Below, piece after piece: positions 53,645-63,045 of a stretch of DNA of 64,000 nucleotides; the stretch's first letter is position 1, and each line of letters begins with the position of its first letter. Source of the stretch: Holophagaceae bacterium (GTDB taxonomy: Bacteria; Acidobacteriota; Holophagae; Holophagales; Holophagaceae). The notes below the pieces were generated by a model. It ran no database searches, was not told where the DNA came from, and worked only from the letters and a program-made list of their open reading frames with translations. The position numbers and the translations under genes are program-made. Where the stretch lies: assembly GCA_021286765.1 (NCBI GenBank), contig JAJTBS010000001.1:62001-126000 (forward strand), in the 5' to 3' direction.

Positions 53645-56038
53645 ATGGTGACTCGATCTTTCCTGTTCGCTTCCTGGTTGGGCCTGGTGGCCGTGGGCCC
53701 CATCCTGGCTGCCTCGGCCAGCAGCGGCTTCGTGAGCGGCCGGGTGGCCGATGACCAGGGGCGCCCCGTGGCCGGCGCCACCCTGATCCTGTCGAATCCC
53801 GTCTCGGGCTACCGGCAGAAGGCCCGGAGCGATGCCAAGGGAGCCTTCGCCTTCCAGAACGTGCCCTTCAACAGCTACCACCTGGACATCCAGGCCGCGG
53901 GGCTCCTGCCGGGCCACCTCGACATCGATGTCCACAGCCAGCTGCCCCTGGTGGTGCCCGTGGCCCTGAAGCCCGAGGGCGCCTTGGTGGTGGTGGAGGA
54001 GAACCTGCGGCTGGTGGAGGACCACCCCTCCACGCACCTCGACATCGACAAGAGCGCCATTGAGCGCACCCCCGCTGCCGTGCAGAGCCGGGCCATGGAG
54101 AGCATCCTCCTGGCCACCCCGGGCTTCGTGGCCGACGAGAACGGTCGCTTCCACTTCCGGGGCAGCCACGGGCAGATGACCTACGTGGTGGATGGCATCC
54201 CGGTATCCGACCAGCTGCACGCCACCTTCAGCAACAGCCTAGATCCCTCCCAGGTGGAGAGCATGGAGGTCATCACCGGCGGTGTCTCCGCGGAGTACGG
54301 CGGCAAGCCCGTGGTGGTGGTGAACGTCACCACGAAGTCGGGCCTGGGCACGCCCAACGGCTTTGAGGGCGAGGCCTCCTTCGGCGCCGCGCGGTTCCGC
54401 ACGGCCGAGGCCGGCTTCAGTGCCAGGGGCGGGGCGGCCTCCTTCGGCTGGTTCGTGAGCGGGGCGGCCAGCGAGAGCGACCGGTTCCTGGATCCCGTCA
54501 ACTTCGAGAACTTGCACAACCACGGCCGTACCGGTCGCCTTTTTTCGCGCTTCGACTGGATCCTCGGCAGCCAGGACACGCTGCGCTTCTCGCTGTCGGG
54601 CGGGCGCACGGAGCGCGAGGTGGCGAACCTGGCCTCGCAGCAGGCGCGGGGGCAGGACCAGCAGGCGGCCACCTCGGACGCCAGCGCGAGCCTGGCCTGG
54701 ACCCACCTGTTCAGCGCGGGGCAGAGCCTCGATGCGTCGGTGTTCTTTCGGGCCTCCCGCGCCGAGCTGAAGCCCAGCGAGAACCTGGTGGACGGGTTCG
54801 CCGCGGGCGGCCATCTGGATTTCCCCTTCTGGGCCAGGCAGGACCGCAGCCTGGACAACCTCGGCCTCCAGGCCTCGTACACCCAGCGCTGGGGCAAGGA
54901 GAACCTCACGAAGGTGGGCTTCCAGCGCATCGTCTTTCCCATCCACGAACGGTTCGATTTCGCCATCACCGACGCGGCCAAGGTCCCGGACTCCGGAGAT
55001 CCGCTGTACCCCTACACACCGGCCGGCGGGGGGCATGTCTTCCGGTTCGACGGGCGGCTGCGGCCCACGCTGACCTCGGCCTTCATCCAGAACGACCTCC
55101 ACCTCGGGGCCCTGTTCCTGGCCCTGGGGCTGCGACACGACGCCTACACGGTGGCCGATGTTTCCGACAACCAGCTCCAGCCGCGCCTGGGCCTCAGCTA
55201 CCGCTTCGATGCCACGGGCACCGTGCTGCGCGCCAGCTACGACCGCCTGATGATCCTGCGTGAGCACGAGAACCTCGCGCTCTCCCTCTCCCAGCAGGCC
55301 TGGGACCTGGGCCCCTACGCGGGCACCGCTCGTCAGCCGCTGCGGCCCGAGCACCAGGACTCCTTCAGCTACGGCGTGGAGCAGCAGCTGGGCAAGGCCG
55401 GGCGCGTGATGCTCGAGTACTGGGAGAAGCAGAGCCGCAATGCCGGCGACAACGCGCAATTCCTCAACACGGGCGTGCTGTTTCCGGTCAGCGCCGACCG
55501 GGGCATCTTCCGTGGCATGAACCTGCGCGTGGATCTGGTGCCCGTGAAGGGCTGGTCCGGGTACCTGAGCCTGGGCCGCACCCGGGCCATCTTCCAGGCG
55601 CCCCTGGTGGGGGGGCTCCAGCTTGAGGCCCCCGAAGCCGCCCCGGGCGAGCGCTTCCTCATCGACCACGACCAGAAGCTCAGCGCCCAGGTGGGCCTCA
55701 CGTTCGAACGGGATGGATTCACCGCGCAGGTCATCGGCCGCCACGACTCGGGCCTGGTCGCGGCGGACCCGGCCGAGGCGGGCGGTGATCCCGACTACGC
55801 CTTCGGCGCGGGCTACGTGCGGAAGGATTCCGAAGGCACCTGGCGGATCAAGCCCCGTACGACCTGGGACCTGAGCCTAGCCCAGGAGTGGAAGCTGGCG
55901 AAGGGCCGGCTGGCCCTGGGGCTGGACCTGCTCAACGCCACCAACGAGAAGGGCCTCTACAACTTCCTCAGCACCTTCGGCGGCACCCACGTTGTCCCGC
56001 CCCGCACCCTGGCGGGACGGGTGAAGGTCAGGTTCTGA
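53645..56038 (+). CDS. TonB-dependent receptor with carboxypeptidase-regulatory-like domain
   Basis: A 797-residue outer-membrane receptor. Signal peptide (about 1-22), then a carboxypeptidase-regulatory-like Ig domain (about 28-110; VSGRVADDQGRPVAGATLIL), a plug (about 125-230; the QMTYVVDGIPVSD and GGVSAEYGGKP motifs) and a 22-strand barrel ending in VKVRF with a terminal Phe. Its ligand is unknown; iron chelates or oligosaccharides are both possible. It is divergent from the MacA-like adaptor, so the two may be co-regulated. Confidence 0.9.
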   Translation: MVTRSFLFASWLGLVAVGPILAASASSGFVSGRVADDQGRPVAGATLILSNPVSGYRQKARSDAKGAFAFQNVPFNSYHLDIQAAGLLPGHLDIDVHSQLPLVVPVALKPEGALVVVEENLRLVEDHPSTHLDIDKSAIERTPAAVQSRAMESILLATPGFVADENGRFHFRGSHGQMTYVVDGIPVSDQLHATFSNSLDPSQVESMEVITGGVSAEYGGKPVVVVNVTTKSGLGTPNGFEGEASFGAARFRTAEAGFSARGGAASFGWFVSGAASESDRFLDPVNFENLHNHGRTGRLFSRFDWILGSQDTLRFSLSGGRTEREVANLASQQARGQDQQAATSDASASLAWTHLFSAGQSLDASVFFRASRAELKPSENLVDGFAAGGHLDFPFWARQDRSLDNLGLQASYTQRWGKENLTKVGFQRIVFPIHERFDFAITDAAKVPDSGDPLYPYTPAGGGHVFRFDGRLRPTLTSAFIQNDLHLGALFLALGLRHDAYTVADVSDNQLQPRLGLSYRFDATGTVLRASYDRLMILREHENLALSLSQQAWDLGPYAGTARQPLRPEHQDSFSYGVEQQLGKAGRVMLEYWEKQSRNAGDNAQFLNTGVLFPVSADRGIFRGMNLRVDLVPVKGWSGYLSLGRTRAIFQAPLVGGLQLEAPEAAPGERFLIDHDQKLSAQVGLTFERDGFTAQVIGRHDSGLVAADPAEAGGDPDYAFGAGYVRKDSEGTWRIKPRTTWDLSLAQEWKLAKGRLALGLDLLNATNEKGLYNFLSTFGGTHVVPPRTLAGRVKVRF

Positions 56039-56048
56039 GCCGGGCCCC

Positions 56049-57632
56049 TCAGGTCCGGAACTGCCGCATCATCATGGAGAGCTGATCCGCGATCCGGGCC
56101 AGATCCGAGGCCGTCCGGGCCACTTCCTCGACGGTGATGGCGACCTGGCCGATGTCCTGGGAGGTCTGCGCGGTCTGGCCGGCATTGTGCTCGATCTGCT
56201 CCGCGACTTCCTGGCTGGTCCGGTTCTGCTCCTCGGTGGCGGCCTGGATCTCTCGCATCATGCTCGATAGGGACTGGATGTAGTCGCGGATTTCCGAAAG
56301 GGACTTCACGGAGCGGGCCACGGTCGCCTGTCCGGTGCCCACGGCCTCCTGGGCTCCCTCGACGATCACGGAGATCTCCTTGGCGGAGGCTGCGGACCGC
56401 TCCGCGAGCTTGCGGATCTCCTCGGCCACCACCGCGAACCCCTTGCCCATGGCGCCTGCCTTCGCGGCCTCGATGGCCGCGTTCAGGGACAGCAGGTTCG
56501 TCTGGCGGGCGATGTCCTGGATCACCTGGACGCCCCGGATGATCTGGGCGGTGGCTTCCGTGATCGAGGCCATGGACTGCTCTGTGGCCTGGCCGGCCTC
56601 ATCGCCGTCCTGGCTGGCCCTCACCGCGGCTTGGGCCTTGGCTTCCGCGCTGCGGACGCTGGCCGACACCTGCTCGATGGAGGCCGAGAACTGGGTGATC
56701 GCCGCGGCGATGCGGTCGGATCCGGCCCGTTGGTCGTCGGTGTTCCTGGCGATGGATGCGGTGGTGGACGATAGCTCCTGGGCCGAGGCCGAGAGCTGGG
56801 TGGACCCGCTGGCGATCTGGGTGGCCTCGCCGTTGATGCGCTGCACGAGGCCCCGGAGCTGGCCCTCCATCTCGCGGATGGCCGCGAGGACGCTCGCCTC
56901 GGCGCCGGGCTTGACCGCCACGGCCACGGTGAAGTCGCCCCGCGCGACCTGCCCGACCACTTCGGCCGCATAGGCAGGCTCGCCTCCGATCTGGTTCCTG
57001 AGGCCCCGGTAGAAGTACACCGAAGAAGCCAACCCTCCGGCGATGGCGCCGAGGCCGATCAATGCGGACCAGAGGATGGCCCGGCTCCGGAGCGTGTCAA
57101 AGGCCTCATCGGCCTCCTTGGCCTCCTTGTGCATGGCCTCGGCCAGGCGTTCCAGAGGTGCCGCGATGCCCTTCACCCACTTGTCGGATTCCTCGTCCAG
57201 AGCCCGCAGGTCTGCACCAAGGTCGTCCACCTTCTTGCTCTTGAGGGCGGGCAGGACCCTGGTCTCAAAGTGGAGCACCAGGCCGTCGTAGGAACGGCGG
57301 GCCGCCTGGCACCACGCCTGCTGCTCACCGGGAGCCACGGCCTCGGTGAGGGCCTTGAAGTCCTCATCCGTTTCCTTTCGGATGGTCTGCCACTCCTTGC
57401 CGGAGGCTGCGAAGTCCCGGTTGATCACCGCGTCCGCGATGACGCGATAGAGCTTGTTGCCCATGCCGGCCCCTTCGGTGGCCATCTCGGCATTCAGGGC
57501 CTTCCTGGCTCCGATGTCCTGCACCCGGCCCAGCTCGAACATGAAGACCACGGCGAGGATGCCATTGAGCACCAGGCAGCCGAGGGTGATGCCCGCCGAC
57601 AGGGAGAGCTGCTTCTTCAGGGACAGTGCCAT
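56049..57632 (-). CDS. Methyl-accepting chemotaxis protein
   Basis: A 527-residue chemoreceptor with a helix at about 9-30, a four-helix-bundle sensor (about 35-185), a second helix (188-212), a HAMP-like region, and a cytoplasmic domain with the hairpin [17 protein letters not shown]. The adaptation region has Glu/Gln-rich heptads. It signals via CheA/CheW, not encoded here. The ligand is unknown. Confidence 0.95.
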   Translation of the reverse strand: MALSLKKQLSLSAGITLGCLVLNGILAVVFMFELGRVQDIGARKALNAEMATEGAGMGNKLYRVIADAVINRDFAASGKEWQTIRKETDEDFKALTEAVAPGEQQAWCQAARRSYDGLVLHFETRVLPALKSKKVDDLGADLRALDEESDKWVKGIAAPLERLAEAMHKEAKEADEAFDTLRSRAILWSALIGLGAIAGGLASSVYFYRGLRNQIGGEPAYAAEVVGQVARGDFTVAVAVKPGAEASVLAAIREMEGQLRGLVQRINGEATQIASGSTQLSASAQELSSTTASIARNTDDQRAGSDRIAAAITQFSASIEQVSASVRSAEAKAQAAVRASQDGDEAGQATEQSMASITEATAQIIRGVQVIQDIARQTNLLSLNAAIEAAKAGAMGKGFAVVAEEIRKLAERSAASAKEISVIVEGAQEAVGTGQATVARSVKSLSEIRDYIQSLSSMMREIQAATEEQNRTSQEVAEQIEHNAGQTAQTSQDIGQVAITVEEVARTASDLARIADQLSMMMRQFRT

Positions 57633-57782
57633 GACCCGACTCCGGAATCGGCCCGACAGGGTGGTGGATCAAACCGACCCGGTGCGGGCGTGGCGGGTCG
57701 GATCAAGGCGGTGCCACACCAGGCCCTTCGGAACCGGCTGGATCGTGCATGAGTCCGGGCGTCGGCGGCCCGGGCCGATGGG

Positions 57783-58616
57783 TCAGCGCGGCTTCGTGAA
57801 GGGGTGCTCGAAGCTCAGATAGAGGAAGATGGCCTTCTCGCCGCGGCTGGCGCCAACCCCGATGGGCACGGCGATGCCGGGCACGACCTGAAGGCCGCTG
57901 GGGAAGTTGTAGGCCCAGCGGATGCCAGGGCTCAGGTAGGTCGCGGTCTGGGCCTGGGTCTGGTCCGGGCCCACCACGACCTGGTTGCGGGCGTGGACGT
58001 ATTCCAGCATCACGTTGAAGCGGGGGTGGGCCAGCCAGATGAAGCTCTGGCCGAAGGCGACATCCTGAGTGGTGGCCTTGTCCCCGATCGGGTTCTTGGC
58101 GTTGGGGGTGCGGGTGGCCCCGGCATTGAAGTGGCCCACGAAGGCGGAGCCCAGCGTGAAGCTCACGGGCAGGTTGACCTGGTAGCCGGTGGCGCCCTTT
58201 CCGTAGCCCGCCTTCTCGTCGCCCGTGGGCAGCAGGACGCTGAACCGCGGGGAGATCGCCACCGCGGCATCGCCATCCCCGAGCAGCTGGTAGCGGTAGT
58301 TCAGGGCCACGTCGCCGAAGGCCTGCTTGCCATCCAGGGAGGCGCCCAGCCGCTGCCAGGGCAGGGTGAAGCTGAACTGGTGCTTCTGGCTGAAGACGGG
58401 CCACTCCTGGGTGAAGGTGTAGATCCAGTCCTTGGATTCCTGGTAGCGGGTGAAGGTGCTGATGTGCTGCACCACCCCGGTCTCCTGGTTGTAGGCCTCT
58501 TCCACGAGGAAGGAGTTGTCCTGGATGGGGCCTTCCTTCTTCTCCTGGGCAACCAGGGAGGCGGCAAGGAACAGGACCGGCACGATGCGGGTGAGGGGGG
58601 AGGTGGGGTTCGTCAT
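57783..58616 (-). CDS. Outer-membrane beta-barrel protein (transporter/meta-pathway type)
   Basis: A 277-residue protein with a signal peptide (about 1-20, ending LVAQ) and alternating strands consistent with an outer-membrane barrel. The pattern VSFTLGSAFVGHFNAGAT and LEYVHARNQVVVGPDQTQ resembles the family annotated as outer membrane proteins of meta-pathway or transporter-like (MetA-pathway phenol) type. Substrate unknown. AGGA lies about 8 nt before ATG 58616. It is read in the same direction as the MCP gene, 150 nt upstream of it. Confidence 0.65.
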   Translation of the reverse strand: MTNPTSPLTRIVPVLFLAASLVAQEKKEGPIQDNSFLVEEAYNQETGVVQHISTFTRYQESKDWIYTFTQEWPVFSQKHQFSFTLPWQRLGASLDGKQAFGDVALNYRYQLLGDGDAAVAISPRFSVLLPTGDEKAGYGKGATGYQVNLPVSFTLGSAFVGHFNAGATRTPNAKNPIGDKATTQDVAFGQSFIWLAHPRFNVMLEYVHARNQVVVGPDQTQAQTATYLSPGIRWAYNFPSGLQVVPGIAVPIGVGASRGEKAIFLYLSFEHPFTKPR

Positions 58617-58830
58617 GTCTATGATCCTGAGTCTCAATTGTGAAGCATTCAAGACATCCTGGTTTCCAAGTGACGCGGGTCACCCGATCCAGGGGGCGGA
58701 AGGGCTGGTGGTCATCTCTTCTTTACATCGAGTGGAATTGGCCCGGCTTGATTCTGCGCAGGGAGCGCCCCGGCGGTCTGCGGATACTTAGTGATACGAT
58801 GGTCTTTCTCTGACCCTGTCTGGAGCCCGC

Positions 58831-60912
58831 ATGAAGCCCCGTTCCCTAGCCCTGTCCCTTCTGGGTTTCACCCTGGCCGCCGCCGCCCTGCGGGCCGAGG
58901 AGGGCATGTGGACCTTCGACAACCTGCCCACCAAGGCCATCCAGGCCAAGTACGGCTGGGCTCCCGATCAGGCGTGGCTGGATCACCTGCGCCTCTCCTG
59001 CCTGCGTTTCCCCGGGGCCTCGGGCTCCTTCGTGAGCCGGGACGGCCTGGTGCTCACCAACCACCATGTGGGCCGCGGATGGATCCAGCGGGTGAGCAGC
59101 AAGGAGCACGACTACGTCAAGAACGGTTTCAGCGCCCCCAGCCGGGAGGCGGAGATCAAGGTGCCCGGGCTTGAGCTCGTGACGCTCATGGCCATGGACG
59201 ACATCACCGAGCGCCTGGCCAAGGCCGTGAAGGCGGGCCTGCCCGAGAAGGAGGCCCTGAAGGCCCGCGAGACCGAGATCGAGAAGATCAAGAAGGAGAT
59301 GCAGGAGAAGAGCGGCCTCATCTGCGAGCACGTGAGCCTCTACCAGGGCGGCGAGCACTGGATCTACACCTACAAGAAGCACACCGATGTGCGGCTGGTG
59401 TTCGCACCCGAGCTGCAGGTGGCCCTGTTCGGCGGCGACTTCGACAACTTCACCTACCCCCGCCACAGCCTGGACATGACCCTGTTCCGCGTCTACGAGA
59501 ACGGGAAGCCCTACCAGCCGAAGGACTTCCTCAAGTGGACGGAGACAGGCCTCAAGGCGGGCGACCTCACCTTCGTGACCGGGCACCCCGGCCGCACCAA
59601 CCGCCAGGACACCCTGGCCCAGATGGTCTACGCCCGTGACTGGGCGCTCCCCATGGGCCTGAAGGACATGGAGGCACGCCGCCAGGCGCTGATCGACTTC
59701 GGGAAAGCCTCCCCGGAGGCGGCGCGCCAGGTGGAGACCCAGATCCTGGGCATCGAGAACGGCCTCAAGGCCCGCAACGGCTACCTCGCCGGGCTGAAGA
59801 ACAGGGAGGCGCTGGACCACATCAAGGCGCACGAGGAGGCCCTGCGCGCCAAGGTGGCCAAGACGCCCGCGCTGCAAACCGAGGCCGGACAGAGCTGGAC
59901 GCGGATCGAACAGGCCATGAAGGCCGCCCGGGGGCTCATCAAGGAGCAGACCTACGTCGGCACCGCCTATTCCACCCTGCTGGGCCACGCCCTCTCCCTG
60001 GTGCGCATCACCGACCAGGAGGACCTGCCCAGCGACCAGCGGCTGCCCGAGTTCAGCGATGCCAACCTGAAGGCCGCGAAGGCCCGCCAGGGCGTGCCCG
60101 GCCCCTTCTACAAGGAGCAGGAGATCTTCATGTTCACGCGCGGGTTGGCCCAGGCCGCCCGGGAGCTGGGTCCGCAGCACCGCTTCGTGAAGGCTATGCT
60201 GGGGGGCAAGTCCCCCGCCGAGGTGGCCAAGGCCGCCGTGGAGGGCTCCAAGCTCAGCGATCCCGCCGTCCGCAAGGCCCTGCTGGCCGGAGGCAAGAAA
60301 GCCGTCGCGGACAGCGCCGACCCCATGATCCTCCTCGCCCGGAAGCTCGAACCTCTCACCCGGGAACTCCGGAAGAAGCAGGATGAGCAGGTCACCAGCG
60401 TGGTGGCCGAGCATGGCGCGCGCATCGCCAAGGCTCGCTTCGCGGTCTACGGCAAGAACACCTACCCCGACGCCACCTTCACCATGCGCCTCACCTACGG
60501 GCCCGTGGCCGAGTACAAGGCCAACGGCACCCTGATGCAGCCCTTCACCACCTTCGGCGGCCTCTTCGACCGCCACGACGGCTGGGGCGGCAATGCGGCC
60601 AAGGCCCACGACGGCGCCTGGGCCCTGCCGCAGCGCTGGATCGACCGGCGCGGCGCCCTGGATCCCACCGTCCCCCTCAACTTCGCGCACAAGGTGGACA
60701 TCATCGGCGGCAATTCCGGCTCTCCCGTGGTGGACCGGAAGGGCGAGGTGGTGGGCCTCATCTTCGATGGCAACATCGAGATGCTGCCCGGCAACTACTA
60801 TTACGACGAGGCGGCCAACCGGGGCGTCTCGCTGGACGCCCGCGCCATCCTCCACGCCCTCGACAAAGTCTACGGCGCCACGGCGCTCGTGGCCGAGCTG
60901 ACCGGCAAGTAA
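58831..60912 (+). CDS. S46 family dipeptidyl-peptidase (DPP7-like), copy 1
   Basis: A 693-residue secreted serine peptidase that removes dipeptides from N termini. Signal peptide about 1-22 (LRA), then EEGMWTFDNLP; catalytic H79 in TNHHVG, the Asp in GGDFDNFTYPRH, and S629 in GNSGSPV. The position 18 residues after the Ser (G647, FDGN) is Gly, as in DPP7, not the Arg of DPP11, which predicts hydrophobic P1 preference. It is the first of three tandem copies, 214 nt after the previous gene. Confidence 0.93.
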   Translation: MKPRSLALSLLGFTLAAAALRAEEGMWTFDNLPTKAIQAKYGWAPDQAWLDHLRLSCLRFPGASGSFVSRDGLVLTNHHVGRGWIQRVSSKEHDYVKNGFSAPSREAEIKVPGLELVTLMAMDDITERLAKAVKAGLPEKEALKARETEIEKIKKEMQEKSGLICEHVSLYQGGEHWIYTYKKHTDVRLVFAPELQVALFGGDFDNFTYPRHSLDMTLFRVYENGKPYQPKDFLKWTETGLKAGDLTFVTGHPGRTNRQDTLAQMVYARDWALPMGLKDMEARRQALIDFGKASPEAARQVETQILGIENGLKARNGYLAGLKNREALDHIKAHEEALRAKVAKTPALQTEAGQSWTRIEQAMKAARGLIKEQTYVGTAYSTLLGHALSLVRITDQEDLPSDQRLPEFSDANLKAAKARQGVPGPFYKEQEIFMFTRGLAQAARELGPQHRFVKAMLGGKSPAEVAKAAVEGSKLSDPAVRKALLAGGKKAVADSADPMILLARKLEPLTRELRKKQDEQVTSVVAEHGARIAKARFAVYGKNTYPDATFTMRLTYGPVAEYKANGTLMQPFTTFGGLFDRHDGWGGNAAKAHDGAWALPQRWIDRRGALDPTVPLNFAHKVDIIGGNSGSPVVDRKGEVVGLIFDGNIEMLPGNYYYDEAANRGVSLDARAILHALDKVYGATALVAELTGK

Positions 60913-60935
60913 CCCGCCCGACCTTTGGAGACACC

Positions 60936-63020
60936 ATGCGCCGCCTTTCCGCCCTCGCCCTCATGCTGGCCCTTCCCGCGCTGCGCGCCGAGGAGGGCAT
61001 GTGGACCTTCGACAACCTGCCCCTGAAGCAGCTCAAGCAGAAGTACGCCTTTGAGCCCTCGAAGGATTGGATCGACCACGTGCGCCTCTCCACGCTCACC
61101 CTGGGCGGCTGCACGGGCTCCTTCGTGAGCGGCGACGGCCTGGTGCTCACCAACCACCACTGCACCCGCGGCTCCATCCAGCGCCTGTCCACCAAGGAGC
61201 GCGATCTGGTGAAGAACGGCTTCGTGGCCATGACCCGCGACCAGGAGCTCAAGATCCCCGGCCTCACCTACCGCACGCTCATGGCCATGGAGAACGTGAC
61301 CGAGCGCGTGGCCAAGGCCGTGCCCGCGGGGCTCTCCGAGAAGCAGGCTGCCGAGGCCCGCGCCAAGGAACTCGATGCCATCAAGGCTGAGCTGGAGAAG
61401 GCCGGGGGCCTCACCTATGACGCCGTGAACCTCTACCAGGGCGGCGAGACCTGGATGTACGGCTTCAAGGTCTTCAAGGATGTGCGCTTGGTGGCCGCCC
61501 CTGAGATCGCCGTGGCGGCCTTCGGGGGCGACTACGACAACTTCACCTACCCCCGGCACGACCTGGACTTCTCCCTGGTCCGCGTCTACGAGAACGACAA
61601 GCCCTACAACCCGCCCCACCACCTGACCTGGAGCACCGAGGGCCTGAAGACCGGCGACCTCACCTTCGTGGTGGGCCACCCGGGCCGCACCAGCCGCCTG
61701 CAGACCTTCGCCCAGATGAAGTACGACCGCGACTTGGGCATCCCCGCGTACCTGAAGAACGCCGACCGTACGCGCGGCATCCTCGAGGAGTACGGCAAGC
61801 GCAGCCCCGAGCACGCCCGCCAGGTCCAGACCCTCATCCTCGGCGTCAACAACGGCGCGAAGGCCAACGAGGGTTCGCTGGCCGGGCTGAAGGACCCCGA
61901 GGCCATGAAGCGCATCGAGGCCGACGAGAAGGCCCTGAAGGCCGCCGTGGCCAAGAACCCCAAGCTGGCGGCCACCACGGGCCAGAGCTGGGCCAAGATC
62001 GAGCAGGCCCTGAAGACCCAGGCCGGGTTGATCAAGGAAACCCAGTACGTGGGTTCCGCCCGGTCCACCACCCTGGGCCAGGCCCTGGCGCTGGTGCGTC
62101 TCGCCGAGCAGCTGGCGCTGCCCGTGGAGAAGCGCCTGACGGAATACCGCTCCGAGAGCGGCCTCAAGACCCTGAAGACGCGCCTGGCCGGGCCCGCCAT
62201 GGGCATGATGGGCCAGGCCCCCAACCCCGAGCAGGAGGTCCTCCTCTTCACCCGCGGCCTGGAGGATGCGGCCAAAGAGCTGGGGTCCAAGCATTCCTTC
62301 GTGGTCACCATCCTCGGCAGCCGCAAGCCTGCGGAGGTGGCCAAGGCTCTGGTGGAGGGCACCAAGCTGGGCGACCCCGCTGTGCGCAAGGCCCTGGTCG
62401 AGGGCGGCGCCAAGGCCGTGGCCGAGAGCACCGATCCCATGGTCCAGCTGGCCCGCAAGCTGGAGCCCACGCTGCTGGCGTTGCGCAAGAAGCAGGATGG
62501 CGTGAAGGCCATCCTGGACGAGCATGGCGCCCGCATCGCCAAGGCCCGGTTCGCCGTCTACGGCAAGACCCTGCCTCCCGATGCCACCGGCAGCCTGCGC
62601 ATCACCTATGGCGCCGTGGCCACCTATCCGGCCAACGGCACCCTGCAGCAGCCCTTCACCACCTACCTGGGCCTCTACGACCGGCACCTGGGCTGGGGCG
62701 GCAACGCGGCGAAGGACCACACCGACTGGAACCTGCCCCAGCGCTGGCTGGACCGCATGGGCCAGCTGGACCTCAAGACCCCCCTCAACTTCTCCCACGC
62801 CGTGGACACCACCGGCGGCAACTCCGGCAGCCCCGTGGTGAACCGCAAGGGCGAGCTGGTGGGCCTGCTCTTCGACGGCAACATCGAAGGCAACGCCGGG
62901 CGCTACTTCTACGACGAGAAGGTGAACCGCAGCGTCTCCGTCGATGCCCGCGCCATCCTCGAAGCCCTCGCCAAGGTGTACGACGCCCCGCACCTTGTGG
63001 CCGAACTGACCGCCAAGTAG
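60936..63020 (+). CDS. S46 family dipeptidyl-peptidase (DPP7-like), copy 2
   Basis: A 694-residue paralog of copy 1, starting 24 nt after it. It has a signal peptide (about 1-18, LRA), TNHHCT (His catalytic), GGDYDNFTYPRHDLDFSL and S630 in GNSGSPV; G648 sits in the S1 determinant (FDGN). It differs from copies 1 and 3 in the N-terminal lid (KQKYAFEPSKDWIDHVRL) and in an extra Gly/Met loop (GPAMGMMGQAP), which suggests altered specificity. Confidence 0.93.
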   Translation: MRRLSALALMLALPALRAEEGMWTFDNLPLKQLKQKYAFEPSKDWIDHVRLSTLTLGGCTGSFVSGDGLVLTNHHCTRGSIQRLSTKERDLVKNGFVAMTRDQELKIPGLTYRTLMAMENVTERVAKAVPAGLSEKQAAEARAKELDAIKAELEKAGGLTYDAVNLYQGGETWMYGFKVFKDVRLVAAPEIAVAAFGGDYDNFTYPRHDLDFSLVRVYENDKPYNPPHHLTWSTEGLKTGDLTFVVGHPGRTSRLQTFAQMKYDRDLGIPAYLKNADRTRGILEEYGKRSPEHARQVQTLILGVNNGAKANEGSLAGLKDPEAMKRIEADEKALKAAVAKNPKLAATTGQSWAKIEQALKTQAGLIKETQYVGSARSTTLGQALALVRLAEQLALPVEKRLTEYRSESGLKTLKTRLAGPAMGMMGQAPNPEQEVLLFTRGLEDAAKELGSKHSFVVTILGSRKPAEVAKALVEGTKLGDPAVRKALVEGGAKAVAESTDPMVQLARKLEPTLLALRKKQDGVKAILDEHGARIAKARFAVYGKTLPPDATGSLRITYGAVATYPANGTLQQPFTTYLGLYDRHLGWGGNAAKDHTDWNLPQRWLDRMGQLDLKTPLNFSHAVDTTGGNSGSPVVNRKGELVGLLFDGNIEGNAGRYFYDEKVNRSVSVDARAILEALAKVYDAPHLVAELTAK

Positions 63021-63045
63021 TCCCTTCCCGCTTTCCGGAGCCATC

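Noticed and set aside
58846-60855. 669-codon minus-strand open frame opposite S46 copy 1
   Set aside because: Same shadow pattern with no recognisable domain; the plus-strand gene has signal peptide and full catalytic triad.
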